From: JBBRLA01 sp038231615
GTDB lineage: Bacteria > Myxococcota_A > Polyangia > Palsa-1104 > JAEUJZ01
NCBI GenBank assembly: GCA_038231615.1
Contig: JBBRLA010000156.1
Location: forward strand, 1 to 14,060
Reading direction: 5' to 3'
DNA length: 14,060 nucleotides
Of the stretch, positions 5,604-12,620 are shown in pieces; the first letter of the stretch is position 1; every line of letters begins with the position of its first letter. The position numbers were made by a program, and so were the translations under genes. The notes below the pieces were generated by a model. That model did no database searches. It was not told the origin of the DNA and saw only the letters and a list, made by a program, of their open reading frames with translations.

Positions 5604-8477
5604 TCACAGGCCTTCAGCTCGTGCCGTGCCAGGGTCCACTCCGCCCAGCGCGGCGAGGAGGGCTTCGATGGGGTAGAGCACGCGCTCTTCCAGATCGAAG
5701 CGCAAAAGGTCCTCGTCATCGAGCTGTTTTTGCCGGCTTCCCTGCAACGCCCGAAAGCGCAGATCCAGAAACGCCCGCAGGGGGGTCAGAAGCTCGGCCT
5801 CCAGAATGTCGATCGAGGTGGGAGCATCTCGTTCCAGGGCCCGTCCGATGGCCGCCTCGGTCAGCTCCAGCTTGGGCAGGACGCGCACGAAGAAGTCGTC
5901 GACCTTGCCGCCCCGCAGATACCCCCGGGCGAAGGCCCGGTAGCGGCCGAAGACCTGCTCATCCAATAACCGCAAGAGGCCCTCGTCCTTTTCCCCGAGC
6001 GCCTCCACCGCCCGCCCTCGCGAGGCGGCGACCATGCCCAGGAGTTTTTCGTCCAAAAGCCCGAGCAGGAAGTCCCGGTCGGCGGGCGCGGCCCGGTTCT
6101 CGCCGAACGGCCAGCCCCTGGGGCGCACGAAGTCCAGCGTCTCCCGCGCCGCCAGCTTGTGGACTTCGTCGGCATCTGCAATCAGGCGCCGCCGCTCCGC
6201 GGGGACAAAGTCCCTGGCGAAGATCAGCGCGTCCGCCTGGCACAGGCGCAGGGCCTGCTGGGACTCCTCCTTGCGGGCGGCGGGGATGAGGCCCTCTGCC
6301 AGGGCCCGCGCCCGGAGGAGCAGGGCGTGCAGCCGCCCCCTGGCGGCGGCCTGCTTGATCATCTGCGAGCGGGCGAAGAAGCGCTGCTCCAGGGCCTCCA
6401 TCAGGGCCGGCAGGTTCGAGCGGGCGATGAGGTCCTCGTCGTTCCGCTTGCGGCCGAGCAGCGCATCCCGCCCGCTGAAGGGCACCACCAGCTCCAGAAG
6501 GTCCCCCAGCCCCGCCGCCTGGTCGTGCAGGTGTTCGAGGATCGCCGAGACGGCGACCTCCGCCGCGGGACCCAGCCGGTCGATCTTGTTGAGCACCCCG
6601 AGGATCTGCTTGCCGTCCGCGCGGATCGTACCCAGGGCCTCCCGTTCGGTGGCCTTGCCCGCCTGGTCGATGGTGAAGAGCCACACCACCGCGTCCGCCT
6701 GGGAGATGAACTCCCGGGCGGTCGCCTCGTGCTCCGGCTCGATGGAATTGAGGCCCGGCGTGTCCACGACATTGACCCGCTGCAAGGTCTCCAAGGGGTA
6801 CAGAACCTCGACGAAACGGATGCGCCGCGCCTCGGACTCGTCCACCGCCTTCAGCAGCGCCGGCACCTCGGCCCACGACACGTCCCGGCTGGTGTCGTCG
6901 CGATACACCACGCGGCCGCCCCGCTCCCTGCCGTACTTGAGGATGTTGATGGTCGCGGTGGTCGGGGTGATCCCCATCGGGGCCACCTCCTCGCCGAGCA
7001 GCGCGTTGACGAAGGTCGATTTTCCCGAGTTGAACTCGCCCATCACGGTCAAGAGCAGCGGCCGATCCAGCGCCGCGAGAAGCAGGCTCGCCTCGGGCAA
7101 GAGCGACGCCAGCTCCGGGGTGTGCAGCAGGTGCCGTTGCGCGGCGGAAAGGAGCCCATAGGTCTCCCTGGGCAGCCCCTCGCGCTCCTTGCGATAAAGC
7201 TCGCCCAGTTCTTCCCGCGGGCGCGGGTCGCCCGGGGCCAGCGCCGCCGCCCGGCGCAGGCTGGCCGCCGCCGCCGCCGCATTGCCCCGCCGCCGTTCGA
7301 TGGCCGCCCCCGCCAGGCGCACCTCGACGGTGTCCTCCGTAGCAAGGGCCCGCTGCTGCAGCGCCATGGCCTCGGGAAGCGGCAGATCCGGCAAAAGGGA
7401 CTGCGCCGCCAGTCCGTCGGCGGTCTCCCGCAGCCCCCGGGCCATCCCCAGCCGGGCCGCCTTGCCCAGGAGCCGCTGCTTCAGGGCCAGGTGCAGGGCC
7501 TCGCCCAAAATGGCCGTCCGCTTGCCGTCCGACTCGGCTGATGCCGATGGTGCGGGAAGCGCCCCGAGAGCCAGATCGTAAGCCGCCAGCGCCTGATCGG
7601 GTGACCCGCTGCGGGCGTGGCAACGGGCCAGCAGCAGATGAACGTCGGCCATGGACTCGGGCCGCTGCGCCGCCGCCCGCAGGGCCTGTTCATGGGCCGC
7701 GGCGACGTCCCCTTGGTGGAGCCGCAGCGCCCCCAGGGAAAGCAGCGTTCCGGCATCGTTGGGTGCGATCTCCAGCGCCCGCAGGAGGGCCTTCTCGCTG
7801 TCGGCAATCTGCCCGGCAGCCAGAAGCAGTTCGCCCAGCACCTTGAGCACTCCGGCGCTGGGTTGCTCCGCCCGGGCCGCCCGCTGCAGGCACAGGCGGG
7901 CCGCCTCGAAGGTCGGGCCGCCCTCGGGCTCGCCCTTTTTTTGTGCGCTGCGCAAAAGCGCCTGCCCCAAAAGCCCCTGGGCCTCGGCATTGTCCGGGCT
8001 CTGCGCCACCGCCTTGCGCAGCTCCCGCACGGCGCGGTCCAGGCGGTCCATCTTCAAATAGACTGCCCCCAGGCTGCCTTCCACCTCGGCCCGCAGGGAC
8101 GGCTCGCCGATGAGGGGCAGCGCCACCCGCAGGCTCTCGGCTGCGCCCTCCAGGTCACCCTCCCGCAAAAGGAGCTGCCCCAGGGCCACGTGGGCCTCGG
8201 CGAACCCCTCCCGGGCCGAGATCGCCTGGACCAGCGCCCCCTGTGCCAGCGCCCGGTCCCCCGCGGCGCCACGGCGCATGTAAGAAAGCCCCAGCAGATA
8301 CAGCGCGCGGGCGTGATCCCGACGACGGGCCAGGGCGGCCTCCAGCTCGTGGATGGCGGCGTCGTAATCGCCGCGTTCCAGCAGCGCCGCGCCCAGCTCG
8401 ACGTGGGCGCGGATGTCGTCGGCGATCAGCTCGCCGAACTGGCTGGCGAATCGATTGAAGCGGTCGAAGAGGTCCAC
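5604..8477 (-). CDS. TPR-dynamin fusion GTPase (957 aa)
   Basis: Large cytosolic GTPase. Residues ~20-460 are a chain of tetratricopeptide repeats (for example AHVELGAALLERGDYDAAIH and LGELLLAAGQIADSEKALL), a protein-interaction scaffold. A dynamin-type G domain follows: G1 GEFNSGKST (480-488), G2 GITPTT (502-507), G3 DTPG (572-575) and G4 NKID (630-633), all intact. The C-terminal ~300 residues are helical and charged, without an obvious hydrophobic paddle, so membrane contact may need the partner dynamin. The GTG at 8475-8477 is the start used; it lies 52 nt inside the upstream gene, with GAGG about 9 nt before, and the next in-frame Met would delete the first repeats. Bacterial dynamins often work as unequal pairs, and this looks like the non-paddle partner. 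Confidence 0.9.
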   Translation of the reverse strand: MDLFDRFNRFASQFGELIADDIRAHVELGAALLERGDYDAAIHELEAALARRRDHARALYLLGLSYMRRGAAGDRALAQGALVQAISAREGFAEAHVALGQLLLREGDLEGAAESLRVALPLIGEPSLRAEVEGSLGAVYLKMDRLDRAVRELRKAVAQSPDNAEAQGLLGQALLRSAQKKGEPEGGPTFEAARLCLQRAARAEQPSAGVLKVLGELLLAAGQIADSEKALLRALEIAPNDAGTLLSLGALRLHQGDVAAAHEQALRAAAQRPESMADVHLLLARCHARSGSPDQALAAYDLALGALPAPSASAESDGKRTAILGEALHLALKQRLLGKAARLGMARGLRETADGLAAQSLLPDLPLPEAMALQQRALATEDTVEVRLAGAAIERRRGNAAAAAASLRRAAALAPGDPRPREELGELYRKEREGLPRETYGLLSAAQRHLLHTPELASLLPEASLLLAALDRPLLLTVMGEFNSGKSTFVNALLGEEVAPMGITPTTATINILKYGRERGGRVVYRDDTSRDVSWAEVPALLKAVDESEARRIRFVEVLYPLETLQRVNVVDTPGLNSIEPEHEATAREFISQADAVVWLFTIDQAGKATEREALGTIRADGKQILGVLNKIDRLGPAAEVAVSAILEHLHDQAAGLGDLLELVVPFSGRDALLGRKRNDEDLIARSNLPALMEALEQRFFARSQMIKQAAARGRLHALLLRARALAEGLIPAARKEESQQALRLCQADALIFARDFVPAERRRLIADADEVHKLAARETLDFVRPRGWPFGENRAAPADRDFLLGLLDEKLLGMVAASRGRAVEALGEKDEGLLRLLDEQVFGRYRAFARGYLRGGKVDDFFVRVLPKLELTEAAIGRALERDAPTSIDILEAELLTPLRAFLDLRFRALQGSRQKQLDDEDLLRFDLEERVLYPIEALLAALGGVDPGTARAEGL

Positions 8478-10219
8478 AGTCGCTGCCTCAGCTCTTCCAG
8501 GCGCTCGTCGATGTCTCGCAACCGATCGAGCTGCCCCACCAGTTCCCGGTCCCGCGCCTCGACGTCCAGCCCGTGGGCGCGACGTTCGGAGAGCGCCCGA
8601 TCCAGCATCTCCGAGATCCCCTTGTGCAGGGCGTCCCCGGCGGCGGTGACGAAGTCGCTCAGCCGGCCGGCGAAGTCGTCGACGATCTGAGTGAAGCGCG
8701 GCCCAATGACCGTCGCCGCCCGGCGCACCACCTCGGGGGCCTGCTCCTTGGCCTGGGTCTTGATCTCGGCGGCGATCCGCCCGCGGACCATCACCGCGAT
8801 GATCGGCGCGGCCAGGGTCAGAAGGCCCCCGACGAAGGTGTTGACGAAGAGGAAGATGCCGGTGCCCAGGGCGCCCAGGGCGAAGACCCCGACGTCGTAT
8901 TTTAGCGAATCCACCTCCAGTTCGACCTGGGTGTCGGCGGGGCCCAGCTCCGCGGCGACCACCGACATGGCCTGCTGGATGTTCTCGTTGGTGATCTGGA
9001 TGATCTCCTCGGCCAGGCGTTCCAGCAGGGTCGAGACGTGGTCGCCCTCCCGCTCGGCGAACGACTTCAAGGTGTCCTGCAAGAACGGCTGCAAGAACTT
9101 GCGCACATCGCCGGCGTCGGCCCGGTCGATCTCCTCGGGCAGCGCCGCGGCGAAAGCCAAGGTGAATTCGTCCAGGTCCAGACGCACCTTGGCCTTGATC
9201 GCATCCGCCTCGGCGGTGACCCGCTGGTGCACCTGCCGTAGGGTCTGCTGCTTGCCGGTCAGCTCGCCACGCACCCGGCCGATGCGCGTCTCCAGCTCTT
9301 CCAGGGAAAGCTGCAACGAGCGCCGCTTGATCCCCAGGTTTTGCCGCAGATACCCCGAAAGGCGCATGCCGTCGATCGCCGCGTTGTCCAGCAGCACCCG
9401 GCCCCGTTCGTCGGACAGATAGCGTTGCAGGTAGGCGGTAAGGGGCTGCATGCCGCTTGGCTCCAGGTTGCCTTGTAACGCCTGCTTCGCCGACACCATG
9501 AAGATCACCGGGTTGTCGACGATCTTCGACAGGTTGGCGCGGACGTAGCGCAGGGTCTCTTCCTGCTCGTCTTTGGCCAAGAGGTCGGCCTTGCCGATGA
9601 TGAAGATCAGCTTGTCTTTGCTGCGGCGCAGGATGCGCTGTTCCAAAAAGACCCGCTCAGACTGCTTCAGCACCTGCGCGCCATCCAGCAGGAAGAGCAC
9701 CGCGTCCGAACGCGGAATGTAGTTGTAGGTGATCTCGGCGCGCTGCTCGTTGATGTCGTTGACCCCGGGTGTGTCCACCAGCGTCACCCGGTCCTTGAGG
9801 ATCTCCGCCGGCCAGCCGACCTCGACGTGGCGCACCTGCGCCGCATTGTGCCCGTCGATGGTTACCCAGTCGCCCAACGTGCGCGGGTCGATGGTCTTCA
9901 CCGTCTCGTCGTGCAAGATGGCCTTGGCGTAGGGCGCGTCGGCGTAGACCAGATGGTTGATGGTCGCGGTGGTCGGGGTGATCCCCGCGGGCAGGACCGG
10001 CGCGCCGAGCAGGGCGTTCACGAAGGTCGATTTGCCGTGGTTAAACTCCCCAAGGACCACCAGCGAGAAACGCTCCTCCGAGAGCTTTGGGATGCGGTGC
10101 AGCAGAAGGTCCCCCGAAAGGGTGTGCATCCCGGATTCTTCTGCCAGACGGGCCGTCTCGCGCAGTTCGGCCAGCAGGGCCTGCTTGATCTCCTTGTGCT
10201 CCGCGGTGAGGGCGCTCAT
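8426..10219 (-). CDS. Bacterial dynamin-like protein with membrane paddle (597 aa)
   Basis: Membrane-remodelling GTPase of the bacterial dynamin family. G1 GEFNHGKST is at residues 57-65, G2 GITPTT at 79-84, G3 DTPG at 149-152, and the G4 position reads GKAD (209-212), where N/TKxD is usual. Long helices follow, with coiled-coil character at ~303-345 and ~552-581. Between them a hydrophobic stretch (~444-478, FALGALGTGIFLFVNTFVGG and on to AAPIIAVMV) forms the membrane-inserting paddle seen in BDLPs. The last 17 residues are Ser-rich and encoded in the overlap with the next gene. Its ATG overlaps the M48-like stop as ATGA (10216-10219), so translation is probably coupled. Roles known for relatives include membrane fusion, vesicle release and phage defence; which applies here is not visible. 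Confidence 0.92.
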   Translation of the reverse strand: MSALTAEHKEIKQALLAELRETARLAEESGMHTLSGDLLLHRIPKLSEERFSLVVLGEFNHGKSTFVNALLGAPVLPAGITPTTATINHLVYADAPYAKAILHDETVKTIDPRTLGDWVTIDGHNAAQVRHVEVGWPAEILKDRVTLVDTPGVNDINEQRAEITYNYIPRSDAVLFLLDGAQVLKQSERVFLEQRILRRSKDKLIFIIGKADLLAKDEQEETLRYVRANLSKIVDNPVIFMVSAKQALQGNLEPSGMQPLTAYLQRYLSDERGRVLLDNAAIDGMRLSGYLRQNLGIKRRSLQLSLEELETRIGRVRGELTGKQQTLRQVHQRVTAEADAIKAKVRLDLDEFTLAFAAALPEEIDRADAGDVRKFLQPFLQDTLKSFAEREGDHVSTLLERLAEEIIQITNENIQQAMSVVAAELGPADTQVELEVDSLKYDVGVFALGALGTGIFLFVNTFVGGLLTLAAPIIAVMVRGRIAAEIKTQAKEQAPEVVRRAATVIGPRFTQIVDDFAGRLSDFVTAAGDALHKGISEMLDRALSERRAHGLDVEARDRELVGQLDRLRDIDERLEELRQRLWTSSTASIDSPASSAS

Positions 10220-11121
10220 GCTTGTCCTTTGGGCTCGCCGCCGTGGTCGTCGCGCTGGTCATCACTCGGGCCGACGCCGGGGTCGTCGCCGGGATCGACA
10301 ATCGACCGCGGGGCCTTATCGTCGAGGATCCTGGCCACCGCGGCGTCACATTCCTCGGTGGACTCACCGCCGGAAAGCCCCAGGATGTTCCTGAAGTAGG
10401 CGCTACCGGCAAAGCGCGTCAGCGCCCGCTCCCTGCGGGACAGGTCTACAGAAGATCCCGCATTGACGCCGGCAGGCGGCCCGGCGGCCTTGCGCATCGC
10501 CGAAAGGGAGATGTCCAGTTCCCTGGCGCAGACCAGCCCGGCGCGATCCGCGGTGATGTTGGCCCGCCGCGCCCAGGCGGAGAGGGTCAGGGTCGCCGGC
10601 CGGACCACCCAGCGAACGAAGCCGCTTTGCCGGGCTTGCAGGTAGTAAAGCGCGGTGTGAAAGGGCACGTGCCCGTTCTGGATGCGCCCGCACTCCCTGC
10701 CGATGACGTCGGTCAGCTCGTCCTCCGTGAGCAACTCGATGAGGGCCACGGAGACGACGATGTAGAGGTCCTCGGCGGTGCCCAGGGCAATGGTGCCCAG
10801 CGTGCTCGGCTGCGGGGCCACATACACCGTCGGCGGGTCGATGTGCAGCCGCTGTGCGCAGCGGGCCGCCGCTTGGTGCACCGCGGGGAAGCGCTCGCTG
10901 CCGGCCCGCACCGAGGAGCCGAGCAGCTCGGCCCGGGCGACGCTGCGCCACAGCCGCCCGGCCTCCTCCAGGGCAAGCTTTATCGGACGCAGCCGGGTAA
11001 GGGTGCGTAGCAACCGGACGTCACCGGGGAAGGCGTAGGCCGCCCCTTCCCGCACCTGGGCTTCGCGTGCCCCTTTTCTACGGGCGACGTAGCGCTGGAA
11101 ATCGAAGTCATCGGCTGGCAT
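10216..11121 (-). CDS. M48/HtpX-like pseudo-protease, zinc site lost
   Basis: 301 residues resembling the M48 family of zinc metalloproteases (HtpX, OMA1, Ste24). The run VYVAPQPSTLGTIALGT, LYIVVSVALIELLTEDELTDVIG and IQNGHV matches the M48 core, but the HExxH site reads RECGR (142-146): both zinc histidines are Arg. The third ligand, Glu in the ExxAD motif, appears as Thr190 (ITADRAG, Asp192 kept). Proteolysis therefore looks impossible by the family mechanism and a scaffold or sensing role is inferred. A moderately hydrophobic segment is near 168-183; the C-terminal ~35 residues are Asp/Gly/Pro-rich and disordered. No Shine-Dalgarno precedes the ATG at 11119-11121. It is coupled by ATGA to the dynamin. 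Alternatively it is a real protease with a displaced site, but I see no other HExxH. Confidence 0.8.
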   Translation of the reverse strand: MPADDFDFQRYVARRKGAREAQVREGAAYAFPGDVRLLRTLTRLRPIKLALEEAGRLWRSVARAELLGSSVRAGSERFPAVHQAAARCAQRLHIDPPTVYVAPQPSTLGTIALGTAEDLYIVVSVALIELLTEDELTDVIGRECGRIQNGHVPFHTALYYLQARQSGFVRWVVRPATLTLSAWARRANITADRAGLVCARELDISLSAMRKAAGPPAGVNAGSSVDLSRRERALTRFAGSAYFRNILGLSGGESTEECDAAVARILDDKAPRSIVDPGDDPGVGPSDDQRDDHGGEPKGQA

Positions 11122-11172
11122 GGAGAAAGACGATAGCAGGAGACCGGCGCGGCTGCCACATCGACCGCGCCC

Positions 11173-11187
11173 GAAGTCCCGGACTTC
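11173..11187 (-). other. Hairpin at the end of the second mini-lipoprotein gene
   Basis: GAAGTC-CGG-GACTTC gives a 6-bp stem with a 3-nt loop overlapping the stop codon of the upstream lipoprotein and lying about 52 nt before the M48-like gene. No T tract follows, so it is unlikely to end transcription fully; it could protect the upstream mRNA or lower read-through into the dynamin genes. Confidence 0.4.
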
Positions 11188-11413
11188 AGTGAGGCAAGGG
11201 AGCGGTGGGTTCGTTGTCGTGCGTGCCGGTGCCCTGGGAGCCCGGCCCCATCTGGATGCGGGTGGGGGCCTGGTTCGGGTCCCGGGTCATCGGCGCGGTC
11301 TCCGTGGGAGCGAGCGCGGCTGCACGGCTCCTGGCAGCGGGCCTATTCGTCCCACTTCCACAGCCCCAAAGGGCTGTGACAAGAGCCAGCGCGATGCCGT
11401 GCAGCCTGTTCAT
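11186..11413 (-). CDS. Mini-lipoprotein 2 (75 aa), tandem paralogue
   Basis: 75-residue predicted lipoprotein: short signal MNRLHGIALALVTALWGC with lipidated Cys18, then a low-complexity tail rich in Pro, Thr, Ala and Arg (including TRDPNQAP). The frame is open further upstream, but that part is Arg/Pro-rich shadow sequence, and the start chosen gives the signal peptide. The lipobox residue before Gly is Trp, which is unusual. The gene is 31 nt downstream of a paralogue with the same plan: MxxL-GIA, GCGSGT after the signal, then TxDPN. The start lacks a well-spaced Shine-Dalgarno (GGAAG directly abuts the ATG), so translation may depend on the upstream gene. The M48-like gene starts 64 nt on. 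No function recognised. Confidence 0.65.
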   Translation of the reverse strand: MNRLHGIALALVTALWGCGSGTNRPAARSRAAALAPTETAPMTRDPNQAPTRIQMGPGSQGTGTHDNEPTAPLPH

Positions 11414-11444
11414 CTTCCGTGAGGCCTGAAGTCCGAAGGGTGGC

Positions 11445-11624
11445 CTACTGTGCCGGGGGAGCGGTGTTCTGGCCGGCGGCCGGATCACCCTGCGCCGGGG
11501 TCGCATTGGGATCGTTGGTCTGGGTCGTGCTGGTGGTCGAGGTCTCGGTCTTGGTTTCTTTGGTGCCGCTGCCACAACCGAAAGCCATCATGCCAACGAA
11601 CGCGATGCCGAGAAGCTTCTTCAT
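11445..11624 (-). CDS. Mini-lipoprotein 1 (59 aa)
   Basis: 59-residue lipoprotein: MKKLLGIAFVGMMAFGC signal with lipidated Cys17, followed by GSGTKETKTETSTTSTTQTN and a Pro/Ala-rich end. The mature part, about 43 residues, is almost entirely Thr, Ser, Pro, Ala, Gln and Asn, so it is probably a disordered envelope-anchored peptide. The start is very well supported: AGGAGG with 7-nt spacing, about 47 nt below a near-consensus promoter. It heads the run leading to the pseudo-protease and dynamin genes. Similarity to its downstream neighbour (GIA in the signal, GCGSGT, DPN) shows a tandem duplication. Such tiny lipoproteins are easily missed; no family recognised. Confidence 0.75.
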   Translation of the reverse strand: MKKLLGIAFVGMMAFGCGSGTKETKTETSTTSTTQTNDPNATPAQGDPAAGQNTAPPAQ

Positions 11625-11653
11625 TGTCCGACCTCCTAAAGGTTTCCAAGCCA

Positions 11654-11672
11654 GTTCCCTTGGGAACGTTCC
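11654..11672. promoter_or_regulatory. Overlapping palindromes at the mini-lipoprotein transcription start
   Basis: GTTCCC-TT-GGGAAC (11654-11667) is an inverted repeat with 6-bp arms, and GGAACGTTCC (11663-11672) is a perfect palindrome sharing its right arm. This makes three GTTCC/GGAAC half-sites in 19 bp. They begin at about +1 of the promoter at 11678-11706, a common place for a repressor operator; alternatively they form a 5'-UTR stem. The binding protein is unknown. Confidence 0.5.
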
Positions 11673-11677
11673 GGCGA

Positions 11678-11706
11678 ATTCTAGGGTCGGTATGTCGACA
11701 AGTCAA
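11678..11706 (-). promoter_or_regulatory. Strong sigma70-type promoter for the lipoprotein-dynamin run
   Basis: -35 TTGACT (11701-11706), exactly 17 nt, -10 TAGAAT (11678-11683); both hexamers match the consensus 5/6, the best promoter in the window. The start would be near 11671, giving a leader of about 47 nt with AGGAGG before the first mini-lipoprotein. It may drive all five minus-strand genes down to 5604. Confidence 0.7.
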
Positions 11707-11720
11707 CAGCCGCCACCGCG

Positions 11721-11746
11721 AAAAAAGGGAGATGGCAGGCCCTGCC
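11721..11746 (-). terminator. Possible rho-independent terminator after the DUF2505 gene
   Basis: On the minus strand GGCAGG-G-CCTGCC (11734-11746) is followed, after 7 nt, by TTTTTT (11721-11726). It lies about 57 nt past the DUF2505 stop and just before the lipoprotein promoter, the expected place. The short loop and the gap before the T run make it a weak example. Confidence 0.4.
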
Positions 11747-11802
11747 GCCACAGGACCGTACAGATGAATACCCGGTAGATATCCAGTCCAGTCCGGTGGG
11801 TT

Positions 11803-12312
11803 TCAGCCCAATGCCTTGTGCTTGGCGACGAATTCTCGCGTCACGCGAGCGGCCGTCTCGTAGGCCTCCTTCATCTGGTCCACCATCATGTGCTCCACCT
11901 TGCCCCCCACCAGGGGCACCGAGATTTTCACCTCTCCGGTAAACTCCCGGCGACAACGTCCGCTGCCCGGAGCGCCAAGCGGGGTCACCGCGAACACCCC
12001 CGACATCTGGAAGCGGTCCTTGGCCAGGGAGGGCTCGATGCGCACATCCATGGAGGAGCGGTCCTTGTGGAAAACGTCGTGTTCCGTGTAGGAAGTGTCC
12101 TTGATGATCGAGGCGGCCCAGGATGGGATGGGGGTCGTCGGATCGAGCTTCTGCGAGCGACGGATGGTGTTGCCTTCGTCCTTCTGCTCCAAAACCTGCC
12201 GCGAGCGCATGTTGAGCTGCCGGTAGAGTTCGCGGTTGAAGTCGTCGCTCCAGAAGATCTGCCAAAAACCCTCGGGATGGATGTCGAAGTCGTGGCCGAA
12301 GTTGAATTTCAT
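11803..12312 (-). CDS. DUF2505-like protein (169 aa)
   Basis: 169 residues beginning MKFNFGHDFDIHPEGFWQIF, with the layout of DUF2505/START-like proteins: an opening strand, a helix with FWSDDFNRELYRQL, several long strands (MDVRIEPSL, FQMSGVFAVTPLG, EFTGEVKISVPLVG) and a C-terminal helix MMVDQMKEAYETAARVTREF. Such folds have a hydrophobic cavity for lipids or other ligands; no catalytic residue can be named. The ATG overlaps the stop of the upstream PHA-system gene as ATGA (12309-12312), so the two are co-translated. The assignment rests on pattern resemblance and is moderate. Its partner suggests a role near hydrophobic granules or membranes. Confidence 0.7.
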   Translation of the reverse strand: MKFNFGHDFDIHPEGFWQIFWSDDFNRELYRQLNMRSRQVLEQKDEGNTIRRSQKLDPTTPIPSWAASIIKDTSYTEHDVFHKDRSSMDVRIEPSLAKDRFQMSGVFAVTPLGAPGSGRCRREFTGEVKISVPLVGGKVEHMMVDQMKEAYETAARVTREFVAKHKALG

Positions 12313-12587
12313 GTAAAGAGCTTCTTCAGCTCGTCGCGGATGCGGGTCTCGATCTTGCCCTTCAGCGGGGTCAGCGCGAACGAGAGGTCCAGGTTCAAAA
12401 GGACGCGCTGGGCCTCGATCTTGATGATCCCCGTGACGCCCGTGCGCTCGATCTTGGCCTCGGTATCGGTGAGCCATTTCACCGTCAGCCCGTACTTGTC
12501 CGAGAGGTCCTGGCTCAGCGTATCCAGGCGCTTCTTGGCGTCCGTCGCGGGTACGTTGTGCGCCTGCTCGATGTTTACCTTGGGCAT
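12309..12587 (-). CDS. Polyhydroxyalkanoic acid system family protein (PHA_gran_rgn)
   Basis: 92 residues matching the small PHA_gran_rgn family, often found near polyhydroxyalkanoate genes. MPKVNIEQAHNVPATDAKKR opens with the family's 'IeraH' strand and helix; the middle has LSDKYGLTVKWLTDTEAKIE and a TGVTGIIKIEAQ strand, and the end has LTPLKGKIETRIRDELKKLF. Length is typical. GGAGG lies 9 nt before the ATG, and an extended -10 promoter about 35 nt upstream gives it its own start. The DUF2505 gene is coupled downstream. No PHA synthase, phasin or depolymerase is in the window, so granule association is inferred from the family only. Confidence 0.82.
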   Translation of the reverse strand: MPKVNIEQAHNVPATDAKKRLDTLSQDLSDKYGLTVKWLTDTEAKIERTGVTGIIKIEAQRVLLNLDLSFALTPLKGKIETRIRDELKKLFT

Positions 12588-12620
12588 GAGAACCTGCCTC
12601 CGTGCTTGTGAGTGATCTGG

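Noticed and set aside
5959..8690. Long open frames in other frames and on the plus strand across the TPR-dynamin gene
   Set aside because: Gly/Arg/Ala/Pro-rich shadow translations, as expected from high third-position GC; the minus-strand dynamin frame holds all recognisable motifs.
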